NCBI GenBank assembly: GCA_019638385.1
Contig: JAHBTW010000001.1
Location: 682,001-746,000 of the forward strand
Reading direction: 5' to 3'
DNA: 64,000 nucleotides
From: Saprospiraceae bacterium
GTDB lineage: Bacteria > Bacteroidota > Bacteroidia > Chitinophagales > Saprospiraceae
In this document: piece after piece, positions 26,101-35,075 of the stretch
Layout: each line of letters begins with the position of its first letter
How positions within the stretch are numbered: position 1 is the stretch's first letter
Position numbers and translations under genes: made by a program
Notes under the pieces: model-generated
What the model was told of the DNA's origin: nothing
The model's database searches: none
The model's input: only the letters and a program-made list of their open reading frames with translations

Positions 26101-29100
26101 GCACGGCAGTGGTTTGCACATGAAATCCGCCCCGCTCGCTCTCTCCTATAATTCTGTTGAAATCGAACCATCCCTCAATCTTAAGCCGCTGCGCTTTATC
26201 CAGCACTTTTTCATTCCGCTCTGTTTCGAGCAGCAGGTGCAGCGGGCCGCCGGTGGCAGCCAACGGAAGGTGTAGCGCTTCTTCCGGTTGATAACTACTC
26301 TTGGGCCGGCTGCTCCAAAAAACGGCATTGGCCGGGGCCTCGCGGGTCTGGCTGTCGTATAAGGTGAACCAGTGTTTGGATTCTATGGGGTTTCCGGCGC
26401 CGTCGGCGGTGCGGAGGGTGAGCAGGTAATGGCCGGGGCGCAGGTCTTCCCATTTCAATATCAATTCTTCCGATTCTGCCGTGTTGAACGCGCCTTCCCA
26501 CAAACGGGCATCTACCGCCAGGTTCTCCATGCGGTGCTCTTCCTGATACGGTAGATTCGGAAATGCCTTTATGAAAGCGTCGCGGCTCAGCAGCGGTTGG
26601 TCCGGAGTCGGCCACAGGCGATCCACCAAGGTTCGGTCGGGCGATTTGAGGCGATCTACCGACACGACGCCGATGGCAGGAATTTTTTGCCCGTCTAAGT
26701 TGGTGGTGGAAATGCCCAATTTGGGAGTCGTGCTGCGATCAATACTTTCCGGAACCTGTACAGAGGCCAGCAGCGATTGCCAGGCCAATTGTATGGACTT
26801 TTCGCCCGACTGGGTTTCGCCGTTGATGTCGGTCACATCGGCATATACCGAGTAGCGGAATGCCGGCTGCCGCTTTTTCGGCGCGGTCGGGTCGGGCGCT
26901 GCGGTGAAGGAGACAGAGAAATTGCCCTCGGCATCCGTGCGGGTTTCGCCGTTGGCCAACTCCATCGTTTCGGTTCTGTTAAATCCGCCGCCGCGCCAAT
27001 ACCACCAGGGCAACCAGGGGTAATACACCTCCCGGACTACGCGGTACTGCACCATAGCCCCGTCCACCGCGCTGCCGGCATACGCCTGCGCTTTGCCTTT
27101 CACTTCCACTACCTCACCGAGTGCCGGGCTGCCTTCTACCGGCGCCATAATCACTTCAAAGCGAGGCCGTTTGTATTCCTCTACCCGGAAATAGATAGTG
27201 GAATTGCCTGCCGAGGATTGCAAATACATCATGCCCGCCAGTCCGCCCGCAGGCGCCTGAAACGAGCCGTTAAAGGTGCCGTAGCGATTGCTGCGCAATT
27301 CCTGCTTGCCGGTTTCTTGTCCGTTGGCATCGAAGAAGGTAACCGTCACGGCCTGATTGTCGAGGATGCGCGGCATGCCATCGGCGTCGGTTTCGGTCAC
27401 CAAGCCTTTGAAATAGACCGTTTGGCCGGGGCGGTATATAGCGCGGTCTAAGAAAAACTGCGTTTGTACCTGTGTTACTCTACGGTAAAAATAGCGATAA
27501 GAGGAAAAGGCATTTTCGCTGTGCAGTTTGTCATTGCCTTTGGAAAAAACGCCTTCGAAAGTGGTGTTTTGCGTGACGTTGACCGTCATAGAACCGTCGG
27601 CATCGCTGATGTTTTCGGTGAGTTTCCGGGTCTGGCGCTCGCGTTTGGTCCAGTCGTAATTCACCTGATAAAATTCTCCCTTTACGCCCGGCATAGGGGC
27701 GCCGCTGTGACGATCGAGCAGCAGAAATTCTGTGCCGTCTTCTCCGCCGCTGCGATTGAGGAAGGCGATGTTCGATACCTGAATGGTGAGGAAACCGGCC
27801 GTGTGCTCTTTAATTTTAAACTTATCATTGTCAGAAATAATAATGGCGTAAAAGCCCGGCGCCAGTCCCTTCAGTGCAGCCTCTGTGCGGTGTGCGCGGT
27901 AATCGCCGAGGTCTTTCCAAGCAAGGCTCAGTTGTTGTGCGGGTTTTATTTTGTCGAGCCAGTCTAAGTCTTTGGCGGTTTCGTAACGTTGCAGGCGCTC
28001 GCGATCGGTCCATTGCAGCGGTACAATTTTAATATGCGCTGCTGTGATGTTTTGATATTCAACGGATACCAAAACCGATTGGCCCGGCACGCTCACTTGC
28101 TCGGCCTGCATGATCAGGCTTTTGGCAGTAATACCGGCTTTGGTGGCAGCGCACAATTCGGCGCCGAGCGTACCCGGAAACGCTTTAATCACCCGGTCGC
28201 AAATCGCAACGGCTTCACGCAATGCCCATTTTTTGTCGTCTTCGTCCATTTTGGGGTCGTAGTCCTGTCCCGACTTTACCTGCCACTCCGCCACGGCGTG
28301 CCAGTATTCCGCGATAAGCGGCTCTTTGGGGTATTGCTTTGCGCTGCGCTCCAGGGCATTTTTATACAATTGTTCTTTGTCGGGATGGGTGGAATGCTCA
28401 TAAGCAAATTTGAGTCGCTTGAGATCGGCATCCAAATGCGCCGGCAAATCGGATTGCGGCGTGCGCAGGCGCAACAACTGCTGAAACAGCAACACTGCCC
28501 GATGATGGAAAGAACTCGTATCTCTTGTGGAAAAAGAATGTTGGATAAAATCCTGTGCCGGTGCGAAGGCTTGTTCCTGCTCTAAATAGAAGCGATAGGC
28601 CGGCTTGGAGAGGTAGCCCCGCTCGTTGGAAAAATGGTCAATGGCACGGTGTGCGAGGAAATCGAACAGGGAAGGGCGCAGTTCGTCGCTGAGCTTGGCC
28701 GGGGTCGTCACGGCATCGTATTGTTGAATGGGCACGTTCTCCAAGCCGCTGTGCCGCACGGAGGCGAGGTACAAGCGAGCACTTTCATCGGCGAGCTGCG
28801 CCATGCTCCAGGTTTTAAGATCGGCAGGGCGAAAATCGGCAATGGTGCTGCGGTCTTCCAACTGGTAACGGTTCTGTTCCAAATAGCTGAAATACAATTC
28901 GCCGAGCACAGACTCCAACACGGCGCGCGCCGGATGCGGGGCTTTTTCGGCTTCGGCTTTCATGGCGAGAATAGAGGCTTCCATACCTTCTTCTTCCAAC
29001 TGCTGAATGTAGCGCGACTTGTACAGCAGCGTTTTTACCATCTCCGAGGGCTGATTGTCGCGCAGGGCCTGACCGTAAAGGCGATTGACGGATTCCAATG

Positions 29101-29281
29101 CCGACTGGTACAATCCTCTTTGTTCTAAAGAGTCTATGCTTTTCCACTCCTGCTTGTAAGGGTCGTCGCTGCCGTGGGTCATGCTTTTACTGATTTTGGA
29201 GGGTTGTGAGCAGGCCGGAAAGAATACCGGCAAAAGTAAGACCAGCGCCAGCAGCCGTGCGCAAAGGTTCGATGTCCGCAT
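23165..29281 (-). CDS. Bacterial alpha-2-macroglobulin lipoprotein with intact thioester motif
   Basis: A 2038-residue exported protein. A signal ends at lipobox FFPACSQ (Cys24), so it is lipid-anchored. A long helical N-terminal region precedes the macroglobulin domains, with DRAIYRPGQTVYFKGLV (MG2-type) and the bait-region/ANA segment. The thioester is PYECIEQVFNRFY, with Cys1483 and Gln1486, followed by the alpha-helical TED toroid and a receptor-like end. Bacterial A2Ms trap proteases that attack the periplasm. In many proteobacteria a PBP1C gene is adjacent; here it is not. The gene has no close same-strand partner. Confidence 0.92.
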   Translation of the reverse strand: MRTSNLCARLLALVLLLPVFFPACSQPSKISKSMTHGSDDPYKQEWKSIDSLEQRGLYQSALESVNRLYGQALRDNQPSEMVKTLLYKSRYIQQLEEEGMEASILAMKAEAEKAPHPARAVLESVLGELYFSYLEQNRYQLEDRSTIADFRPADLKTWSMAQLADESARLYLASVRHSGLENVPIQQYDAVTTPAKLSDELRPSLFDFLAHRAIDHFSNERGYLSKPAYRFYLEQEQAFAPAQDFIQHSFSTRDTSSFHHRAVLLFQQLLRLRTPQSDLPAHLDADLKRLKFAYEHSTHPDKEQLYKNALERSAKQYPKEPLIAEYWHAVAEWQVKSGQDYDPKMDEDDKKWALREAVAICDRVIKAFPGTLGAELCAATKAGITAKSLIMQAEQVSVPGQSVLVSVEYQNITAAHIKIVPLQWTDRERLQRYETAKDLDWLDKIKPAQQLSLAWKDLGDYRAHRTEAALKGLAPGFYAIIISDNDKFKIKEHTAGFLTIQVSNIAFLNRSGGEDGTEFLLLDRHSGAPMPGVKGEFYQVNYDWTKRERQTRKLTENISDADGSMTVNVTQNTTFEGVFSKGNDKLHSENAFSSYRYFYRRVTQVQTQFFLDRAIYRPGQTVYFKGLVTETDADGMPRILDNQAVTVTFFDANGQETGKQELRSNRYGTFNGSFQAPAGGLAGMMYLQSSAGNSTIYFRVEEYKRPRFEVIMAPVEGSPALGEVVEVKGKAQAYAGSAVDGAMVQYRVVREVYYPWLPWWYWRGGGFNRTETMELANGETRTDAEGNFSVSFTAAPDPTAPKKRQPAFRYSVYADVTDINGETQSGEKSIQLAWQSLLASVQVPESIDRSTTPKLGISTTNLDGQKIPAIGVVSVDRLKSPDRTLVDRLWPTPDQPLLSRDAFIKAFPNLPYQEEHRMENLAVDARLWEGAFNTAESEELILKWEDLRPGHYLLTLRTADGAGNPIESKHWFTLYDSQTREAPANAVFWSSRPKSSYQPEEALHLPLAATGGPLHLLLETERNEKVLDKAQRLKIEGWFDFNRIIGESERGGFHVQTTAVRFNRVFSQQHFVNVPWNNKELKVEYATFRDKLLPGQQEEWRIKISGPNGERVAAEMLAAMYDVSLDQFASNNWGLSLFPTYAGSRNRWSAGLFSSTSARMQDVGWNKYPVMEKMRVYRSLIGMDLRYGYYGKRLMSRNVEMMEMAPAPMSVIMDADGALPGDRAAKQAEDSVATEQKRTEEKPAPPPPGVRTNLKETVFFLPDLMTDAEGNVIIKFTMNEALTRWKFLGMALTTDLKTATFSREVVTQKDLMVLPNAPRFVREGDVIEFTAKVSNLTDKTLAGTARLELFDAVTMQPVDALLGNTNNQVSLSAPAGQSAPLTWTLRIPYGQVMALTHRVTAQAGAFSDGEESSIPVLTNRMLVTETLPMSVRGGKTQTFTLANLRDAKSPTLEHHKLTLEFTSNPAWYAVQALPYLMEYPYECIEQVFNRFYANTLASAVTNSHPNIKKVFDGWKGTDALQSNLMKNEELKYALLQETPWVLAAQKESEQRQNIALLFDLHRMAKEQQEAIDKIAQRQMPSGGFAWFNGGQENWYMTQYIVEGFGHLRQLKALSAENNAKATEVAAKAVRHIDERIAREYEELEKRVKEGKAKLEDDHLSHLVIHYLYARSFFPELAIEKRAEKARNYYTEQAVKYWLQKGIYQEGMLAMALHRSGNATATRSIVNSLRERALRSEELGMYWKYDRGYFWYQMPIETHALMIEVFSEAAKDEKSVEELKLWLLKNKQTTNWKTTKATASAVYALLGFGENWLVESDKPVQVSFDKNTQRMYADRITTAQADAQAGSGYFKTSWEGKEVNAGLASIKVKNPNKVVAWGSAYWQYFEDLDKIKTFEATPLTIKKQLFREEASDTGPVLRTLENNRALRPGDKLIVRVELRVDRDMEYVHLKDMRASGFEPINVLSTYKWQGGLGYYESTGDAATNFFMDYLPKGTYVFEYPLRVAHNGDFSNGITTIQCMYAPEFTSHSQGVKVKVGEGR

Positions 29282-29377
29282 ATAGATTGGTTTTCATTTG
29301 TACAAAGAAATGCCGAGTTCCGTAAATTTACGGCAAAACCGGTGTAATAACAATAGGGGCATCGGGGTTAGTATATA

Positions 29378-29411
29378 TTGTTAAGAAATAGTTGAGCTTT
29401 TTCTACTTTTG
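29378..29411 (+). promoter_or_regulatory. Promoter for the small outer-membrane barrel gene
   Basis: TTG at 29378-29380 and TACTTTTG at 29404-29411 are 23 bases apart, at the long edge of the usual spacing. The -7 box ends five bases before the first ATG (29417) and 14 bases before an in-frame ATG at 29426. A perfect palindrome, CCGTAAATTTACGG, lies upstream at 29320-29333 and could be an operator. Confidence 0.45.
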
Positions 29412-29416
29412 ACCCG

Positions 29417-30133
29417 ATGAGTACCATGAGAATATATTTTCACCTCCTTTCCTGCGCCCTTCTACTTTCGTTCCTGTCCAATAAAATAAGCGCTCAAAGC
29501 GCCACGGAACTCAAAGACCCGGCCGTGAATTTCGGCCTGCAGGCCGGCGTTATTTTCCCCAGTACCTTGTTCCGGGTGCGCGCCAATGAGGCCGTTTCGG
29601 AGGGCATTGTGTATTCCATTGATCCCAAAACCGGTGTTCAATTCGGGGGTACCACCACTTTCCGGTTGAGCAGTAAATGGCAATTGCAGGCCGGCATGAT
29701 GCTGCTCATGCGCAACTACGATGGCGTCGCAGCCTCGCCCGATGAGCGCCTCAGCCTATCGTTCAGAACCACCATTTATGAAGTTCCCATACTGATGACC
29801 TACTACCAACGGATCGGCAATCAGATGCTGCTCAGCCTCGGCACGGGCGTCAATATGCAATCGCTGCCCAGCAACCTGCGCGTGACCGACGGCCGCTTAG
29901 ACGTATTCTCCGTGAAACGCTCCTTTACTGTACCGAGCAGTCTCACCACAGCGGGAATAGAATTTCGCAAAAAAGACGCCGGCGGCTTTTTCATCGGCCT
30001 GTCTTATTGCATCACGCCCTTCCCGTTGTACGATACGCGCATTACCGCCAGGTTCGATGGCGTTGACCGGTTCTTCGTGCTCCCCCACATCGGCGATTAT
30101 TTCAGCATTGTCGGGCGGTATTATCTGGATTGA
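29417..30133 (+). CDS. Outer-membrane beta-barrel protein (PorT/OMP_b-brl-like family)
   Basis: A 238-residue protein. A signal peptide ends at SNKISAQ (about residue 27). The rest is alternating-strand sequence such as VNFGLQAGVIFP, WQLQAGMMLLMRNY and MLLSLGTGVNM, closing with YFSIVGRYYLD. This is the pattern of small outer-membrane barrels of Bacteroidota. Function is unknown. ATG 29426 is an alternative start that suits the promoter better and keeps the signal peptide. It is divergent from the alpha-2-macroglobulin gene and converges on the large T9SS cargo gene. Confidence 0.7.
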   Translation: MSTMRIYFHLLSCALLLSFLSNKISAQSATELKDPAVNFGLQAGVIFPSTLFRVRANEAVSEGIVYSIDPKTGVQFGGTTTFRLSSKWQLQAGMMLLMRNYDGVAASPDERLSLSFRTTIYEVPILMTYYQRIGNQMLLSLGTGVNMQSLPSNLRVTDGRLDVFSVKRSFTVPSSLTTAGIEFRKKDAGGFFIGLSYCITPFPLYDTRITARFDGVDRFFVLPHIGDYFSIVGRYYLD

Positions 30134-30150
30134 GCGTAGCTCGGATCGCC

Positions 30151-32868
30151 CTATTCCTTTACAAACCGCATCACCTCTTGTTGTCCTCCGGCCGTCAGGC
30201 GCACAAGGTACATTCCGGTGGGCAGCCCGCTCAGGTCGAGTTCCTCCTGCAAGACGCCGGCAGGTAGCGCGCGACGTTGCAGCAGGCGGCCTTTCATGTC
30301 CATGAGGAACAACTCGCCATCCGATGCAGCATCCTGCGACCGGCGCAGTGTGATGTAATCGCCGGCAGGATTGGGGAAGAGGTCGAAGGTTAAAGGAGAA
30401 ACGTTAACATGCGGGAAGTTGAGCGCAACGGTATTGAAATATTCAAAAACGCCGTCGTAGTCCACTTGCCGGAGACGGTAGTAGTTGAGACCGGGCAAGG
30501 GGTCGGCATCGGGAAGGCTGTACGCCTGTGGCACGGTAGTAGTGCCTGCGCCGGATACGCGGCCGATTTCTTTCCACACCTGCCCGTCACCGCTCCGCTC
30601 CACGGCCATATAGTCGTTGTTGAGTTCTGTGGCGGTGGCCCAGGTGAGCAGGGCGGTTTTATCATCCTCTTTTTCGGCTTTGAAATAGAGGAGTTCGATG
30701 GGGAGTACGCCGAGGCTTCCTATCGCGAACGGCGAAAGGCTGGTGATGCCGCTGCGCGAGCGGGTAAATGGCCCTATACCGCTTGCCACGCCGGATACGT
30801 CGCCCTCCCATTTCACACCGTTAAAGTGTGCCACATAACAGTCGAGTCCAGAAAAACCGCTGCCTTCATCCGCTCCATTCCACTGCAATGTGAGTGTAAG
30901 GGTGCCTACGGGGCCATCGGCGGTAACATCCCAACTGCGATTGACGACCTTATCTGAAATGGGCGCCCCCGACATGCCGCCGGTCAGCACAGCATCGCGC
31001 ACTTTCACATTGTACACGCCGGAGCCTGTACTGCGATTGAGCGTAGCGGGGTTGTACCGCGAGTTGCCCACAGGAAACTGAACGGGCGTAGTGCTTACGG
31101 TTCGTTTTAATATACCTGTGCCGTTCGTTCGGATATAAGAATCTATGGAAGCCCCGATGATGGAGGCCGACGGGGATATAGTCAGGTTGCTGTTTCCCAA
31201 CGCTAAATGGCCGTCCGTCAGAATCAACTGGTTGTTGATGGTGACAGCATTGGTGAGCGCTACATCCAACTCATTATCAACGGTGAGGCGTGCGCAGGAT
31301 GCGGGCAATCCATTGCCGGTTGACTGTGCGGTTGTGCCGTTGTAAACGTAGTTGGCGGCGGTGTTGAAGGCACGAGAGCCGCTTACACGAACATTGCCCG
31401 TTGCGCCCGACGAGGTTATCCCATCTTCAGAGCGAATGCCAAGCGTGCCGCCGGGCGCTAAAGCAAACGTTCCGGCCCCGCCGAGGAAGGCGCCGGCTTC
31501 GGCCATTTGCAGGAATACGCCGTTATTCACCGTGAAGTTTATGACCTCGCTGACGATCCCGGTTCCACCGGAGATAAGTGTCTGAGGGCTGCCGTCGCCG
31601 TTGAATATAATATGGCCGTTGGCGGTGTTGGTCTCCGTGATGGTACCGGCAGTGTGCGTAAAGTTCCCGGCTACATTCATGGTACCGGTAGAGTTATTTC
31701 CAAGCGTTCCATTTGACATGTTATGCGTTGCCCCCCCCGAATCGAGCGTATAGTCGCCCTCAATATTGAGGGTGCTTGCATTATTGCTTGTCATGAAGAA
31801 TTGGGCCGTACCGCTCAGATGAAAGTCAGATTGGATGGTGGCGACAGATGTGCCTGAGTTGTTATTGCCCCGCAAAGTAAATGTTCCACCTGACTGATTG
31901 AAGCTGCCGCCGACATTTAGATCCGCAGAACCAGCAGCGTTAACTCCGCCAGTTTTAAGGTTGAATGTCCCGCCGCTCATGTTAAAATCGCCGGTTATGT
32001 TCAGCGTAACCGAACGAGCACCCGTAGCGCCGGCAAAAGTGCCGCTTGTCAGAATGAAATCCCCACCTACATTAACCGTCGTGGTGCCTGCCATTCCTGC
32101 CGCTATGCGAAGTTCGCCGGTTCCAGTGTTGGAATGGCTCAAGTTTCCCATGCAAGTCAGGTTTGCATTCATTGCAACAGAGTTACCGGTTTCTCTGATA
32201 AAAGCCACATTCCCAAAGGTTTGATCCATCCCGTTGGGGTAGCCGTTACCGATAATGTGACAATTGGAGTTTACATGCCAGATGGCAGGAGGTACCGTTC
32301 CGCCATTCATGTCATGTACATACGTTGCTCCATCATTGAAGGAGATTGCACCGTCAATCGTTATCGTTCCGGTAGAAACCCGAGTGAAAGTTCCGTTTAC
32401 CACCATGGCCGCGCCGGCATTTATTGTAAAATTTCCACCCGTCCGGGTTAATGCACCATGTACAACAAGGTCGCTGCCCATTCCGTCGGCAACAATCATA
32501 TTACCCGTTTGCGTTACCGTGCCGCCTATGTCAATGACCGTTTGGTCAATGGTTGCAGCGCTATTGAATGTAATGTTGTGCCCATTGCGAATAGAAATAC
32601 CGTCGCTGTTGGCAGCAGTGGGCGTGGTAATTGCCGGCCCCCAATTGGCGCCGTTGTCGGTAGATACTTGCCATGAGCCGAAGTTACTCCAGTTTCCCGT
32701 GGCCACATTGGAACGGTATAGCGTCTGCCCCCACGCCGCGCCGCCGGTCAGCAGCACAACGACCGTCAGGGCGGCTATGAACAATGATTCCCGGAAACGG
32801 GTATAGAAATGGGGACGTAAAGAAGTATGGGCGCTTCTTTTTGAGAAGAGTAGCGGTTGCGTAATCAT
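30151..32868 (-). CDS. Large beta-helix-like secreted protein with T9SS type A sorting domain
   Basis: A 905-residue exported protein. A signal peptide lies at about residues 28-48, ending GGAAWGQT, after a long charged N-region. The bulk (about 50-620) is glycine/threonine/asparagine-rich strand repeats such as LNVGGSFNQSGGTFTLRG and MNVAGNFTHTAGTITE, expected to form a parallel beta-helix or adhesin-like stalk. A fibronectin-like module (VLPIELLYFKAEKED...YYRLRQVDYDG) precedes the FDLFPNPAGDYITL sorting domain ending VMRFVKE. It is probably surface-exposed and adhesive. It converges on the small barrel gene with a 17-base gap. Confidence 0.82.
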   Translation of the reverse strand: MITQPLLFSKRSAHTSLRPHFYTRFRESLFIAALTVVVLLTGGAAWGQTLYRSNVATGNWSNFGSWQVSTDNGANWGPAITTPTAANSDGISIRNGHNITFNSAATIDQTVIDIGGTVTQTGNMIVADGMGSDLVVHGALTRTGGNFTINAGAAMVVNGTFTRVSTGTITIDGAISFNDGATYVHDMNGGTVPPAIWHVNSNCHIIGNGYPNGMDQTFGNVAFIRETGNSVAMNANLTCMGNLSHSNTGTGELRIAAGMAGTTTVNVGGDFILTSGTFAGATGARSVTLNITGDFNMSGGTFNLKTGGVNAAGSADLNVGGSFNQSGGTFTLRGNNNSGTSVATIQSDFHLSGTAQFFMTSNNASTLNIEGDYTLDSGGATHNMSNGTLGNNSTGTMNVAGNFTHTAGTITETNTANGHIIFNGDGSPQTLISGGTGIVSEVINFTVNNGVFLQMAEAGAFLGGAGTFALAPGGTLGIRSEDGITSSGATGNVRVSGSRAFNTAANYVYNGTTAQSTGNGLPASCARLTVDNELDVALTNAVTINNQLILTDGHLALGNSNLTISPSASIIGASIDSYIRTNGTGILKRTVSTTPVQFPVGNSRYNPATLNRSTGSGVYNVKVRDAVLTGGMSGAPISDKVVNRSWDVTADGPVGTLTLTLQWNGADEGSGFSGLDCYVAHFNGVKWEGDVSGVASGIGPFTRSRSGITSLSPFAIGSLGVLPIELLYFKAEKEDDKTALLTWATATELNNDYMAVERSGDGQVWKEIGRVSGAGTTTVPQAYSLPDADPLPGLNYYRLRQVDYDGVFEYFNTVALNFPHVNVSPLTFDLFPNPAGDYITLRRSQDAASDGELFLMDMKGRLLQRRALPAGVLQEELDLSGLPTGMYLVRLTAGGQQEVMRFVKE

Positions 32869-32955
32869 GATTTTCAGGATTTTACTTCGATCTTTTAGTG
32901 AATGAATGCAGGGTAGCTCGAAGGGATGGCGTTATTGCGCCGTATAGTCACGGAG

Positions 32956-32963
32956 CAAATGTA
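32956..32963 (-). promoter_or_regulatory. -7 box (TACATTTG) for the 905-residue T9SS cargo gene
   Basis: Minus-strand TACATTTG matches TAnnTTTG, 88 bases before the ATG at 32868. No clear -33 TTG is seen. The gap to the helicase stop leaves this as the only good box. Confidence 0.35.
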
Positions 32964-33057
32964 AGGTTATTTATTAATTCGTAATAATCCATTAAGGTTT
33001 TAGCGTAGAAAAGGCAAAAGTCTATAGGTAATGCTCTTTTTTTATCTGCCGGTTCGC

Positions 33058-34962
33058 TCAGGCCATAAACTCCCAAGCCGTGCGATAAATGCCGTGTTGT
33101 TCGCAGTAACTCAGCAAATCGGAATAAAACGGATTGGCGCCGACGGTGGCGCTGTCGCCGATAACGACCAAGAGTTTTCGGGCGCGGGTCATGGCCACGT
33201 TCATACGGCGGTAATCGCCGAGAAAACCGATCTCGCTTTTGGCGTTGGAGCGCACCAGAGAGATATACACCACATCGCGTTCCTGCCCCTGAAAGCCGTC
33301 AATGGTATTTACACTCAAAGGAGCAGAAGCCAACAGGGGGTCTGTTTCTACTGCTTTTTTGATGTATTCGGCTTGTTCCCGATAAGGCGAAATGATGGCC
33401 ACAGAAGGCAGTGGTCGGTCGTGGTGCGCTTCGATGAGCTGGTACAGGTGTTCGCGCAGGATGTGAAATTCATCGGGGTTGAAGCGACTCTGCGATTCCT
33501 CGTGCGTTTGCTCTTCAAAGCCGCAGCCGGCGGTGTCTATAAATTCTAATGGAAAATGCTCCCCGATGTCCAGGCGGTGCGCGCTCACAGTTTCGTGCGA
33601 TTTGAGGCGCAAGCCGTAAAACCGGCGGTTGGAAAAACCCATGATGACCTCGTGCATGCGGTACTGCACCTCCAGCATGGGCGCATACGGCATAAAGAGG
33701 AGGCAGCGCTCCATGAGGCTCAGGTTGAGTCCTTCCCGGCGTGCCTGATCGGATTTCACGGTGGGCGGCAACTGAAAAGGATCGCCGGTGAGCCATACGC
33801 GGGAGGTCCGAAGGATGGGTATCCAGGAGGCCGGTTCGAGCGCCTGCGAGGCTTCGTCTATTACGGCCGTTCGGAAATGTCGTTTTTCGAGCACCTTTTG
33901 CGCAGCGCCCACCAGTGTGCACGCAATGACCTGTGCGCCGTCCAGAATTTGCTCTATAATGCGGTCTTCGAGCGTATTGGCCCAGGACGCCAACTGTTTG
34001 GCTTCGTCGAGCAATTGGCGGCGCTCGCTGCGTTCCTCCGAGCCGAACTGCCGCCGGAAGCGCCGCGCCTGCCGGCGACACTCCGCCGCCTGAATGCGCA
34101 CTTTTTTTACGTTTTTACTTTCCGGGTGGCTTGCCGCCAACACCTCCAGCGTGTGCGACAGTATGCTCTCATCCACGCGGGAAATATTGCCGATGCGCAC
34201 TACAAATAAGCCCTGCGCGGCCAGGCGCTCGGTGAGCAAATCCACGGCGGTATTGCTCGGGGCGGTTACCAATACAGTGGTTTCTGTTTGGCAGGCGGCT
34301 TTTACCGCTTGCACGATGGTGGTAGTTTTGCCGGTGCCTGGCGGACCGTGGATCACGGCTACATCGCGGGCCGAGAGGGCCTCGCATACGGCCTTGTACT
34401 GAGAGGGATTCAGTCCGGGTATGGGCGACAAGGGCGTTTTTTCGTCAAACTCCGGCTGCTTGCCGCCGGTCAGTATGGCACGCAATTCGGCGATGCGGCC
34501 CTTTTTGGCTTGCATGATTTGTTTGAGCGCTTTTTCCATTTCGGCGTAGCTGCGATCATCAAAGAGCAGGTCAACGCCGGTGAGGCCCTGATCGCTCCAA
34601 TCGGGAATGTCTTGGGTGTTGAGGATAATTTTCATGCGGTTTTTATCCAAATAATGGATGACGCCGCTGTACTCGCCCCGGTGTACGCCCTCTTTACGGG
34701 TAAAAAAGCTGACGGTTTTGCCTTCGCGAAATTGGTGCTCGTTGCGGTCGCCGGGCGTTCGTTCCACCACCACAAAGGCGCGGTCGCCGATGGTGTAGCC
34801 CTGCTGTGCCACACTGACCGGATACCAGCAAAAGCCCTCCGCTTTGCGCTCCTCCAGCGACAAGCGCTGCACCTTCCGGCGAAACTGAATGAGGTCTTCT
34901 TCTTTTTCCTGCTGGAGCAGCGACCATAGTTTATCGAAGTGCTGCTGTGTGCTTTCTGTCAT
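33058..34962 (-). CDS. SF1 superfamily helicase (IGHMBP2/Upf1-like AAA domain protein)
   Basis: A 634-residue DNA or RNA helicase of the Upf1-like SF1B group. A small N-terminal beta-barrel precedes Walker A GPPGTGKTT (206-214). Motif II is VIDEASQALEP. Motif III is WLTGDPFQLPP. Motif IV is VQYRMHEVIMGFSN. Motifs V/VI are TIDGFQGQERDVVYISLVRSN and RRMNVAMTRAR. It unwinds nucleic acid using ATP, but its pathway is unknown. An in-frame ATG 36 bases upstream would add residues encoded by the palindromic repeat, so the later ATG at 34962 (MTESTQQHF) is chosen. Confidence 0.88.
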   Translation of the reverse strand: MTESTQQHFDKLWSLLQQEKEEDLIQFRRKVQRLSLEERKAEGFCWYPVSVAQQGYTIGDRAFVVVERTPGDRNEHQFREGKTVSFFTRKEGVHRGEYSGVIHYLDKNRMKIILNTQDIPDWSDQGLTGVDLLFDDRSYAEMEKALKQIMQAKKGRIAELRAILTGGKQPEFDEKTPLSPIPGLNPSQYKAVCEALSARDVAVIHGPPGTGKTTTIVQAVKAACQTETTVLVTAPSNTAVDLLTERLAAQGLFVVRIGNISRVDESILSHTLEVLAASHPESKNVKKVRIQAAECRRQARRFRRQFGSEERSERRQLLDEAKQLASWANTLEDRIIEQILDGAQVIACTLVGAAQKVLEKRHFRTAVIDEASQALEPASWIPILRTSRVWLTGDPFQLPPTVKSDQARREGLNLSLMERCLLFMPYAPMLEVQYRMHEVIMGFSNRRFYGLRLKSHETVSAHRLDIGEHFPLEFIDTAGCGFEEQTHEESQSRFNPDEFHILREHLYQLIEAHHDRPLPSVAIISPYREQAEYIKKAVETDPLLASAPLSVNTIDGFQGQERDVVYISLVRSNAKSEIGFLGDYRRMNVAMTRARKLLVVIGDSATVGANPFYSDLLSYCEQHGIYRTAWEFMA

Positions 34963-34975
34963 CGGTTCGTTTTTT

Positions 34976-35057
34976 CTCGCAAAGGCGCAGAGACGCAAAG
35001 TGGAGATATTTTTTCTCGCGAAGGCAATTTTATCTTTGCGGCTTTGCGAGATATATT
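34976..35057. repeat. Imperfect palindromic intergenic repeat, CTCGCAAAG family, copy 2
   Basis: Left arm CTCGCAAAGGCGCAGAG and right arm CTTTGCGGCTTTGCGAG flank an internal partial copy (CTCGCGAAGG). The right end carries the 24 bases shared with copy 1 in inverted orientation. It sits between the helicase start and the M14 peptidase stop. Confidence 0.7.
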
Positions 35058-35075
35058 CAGCACGCTCTCACATTG

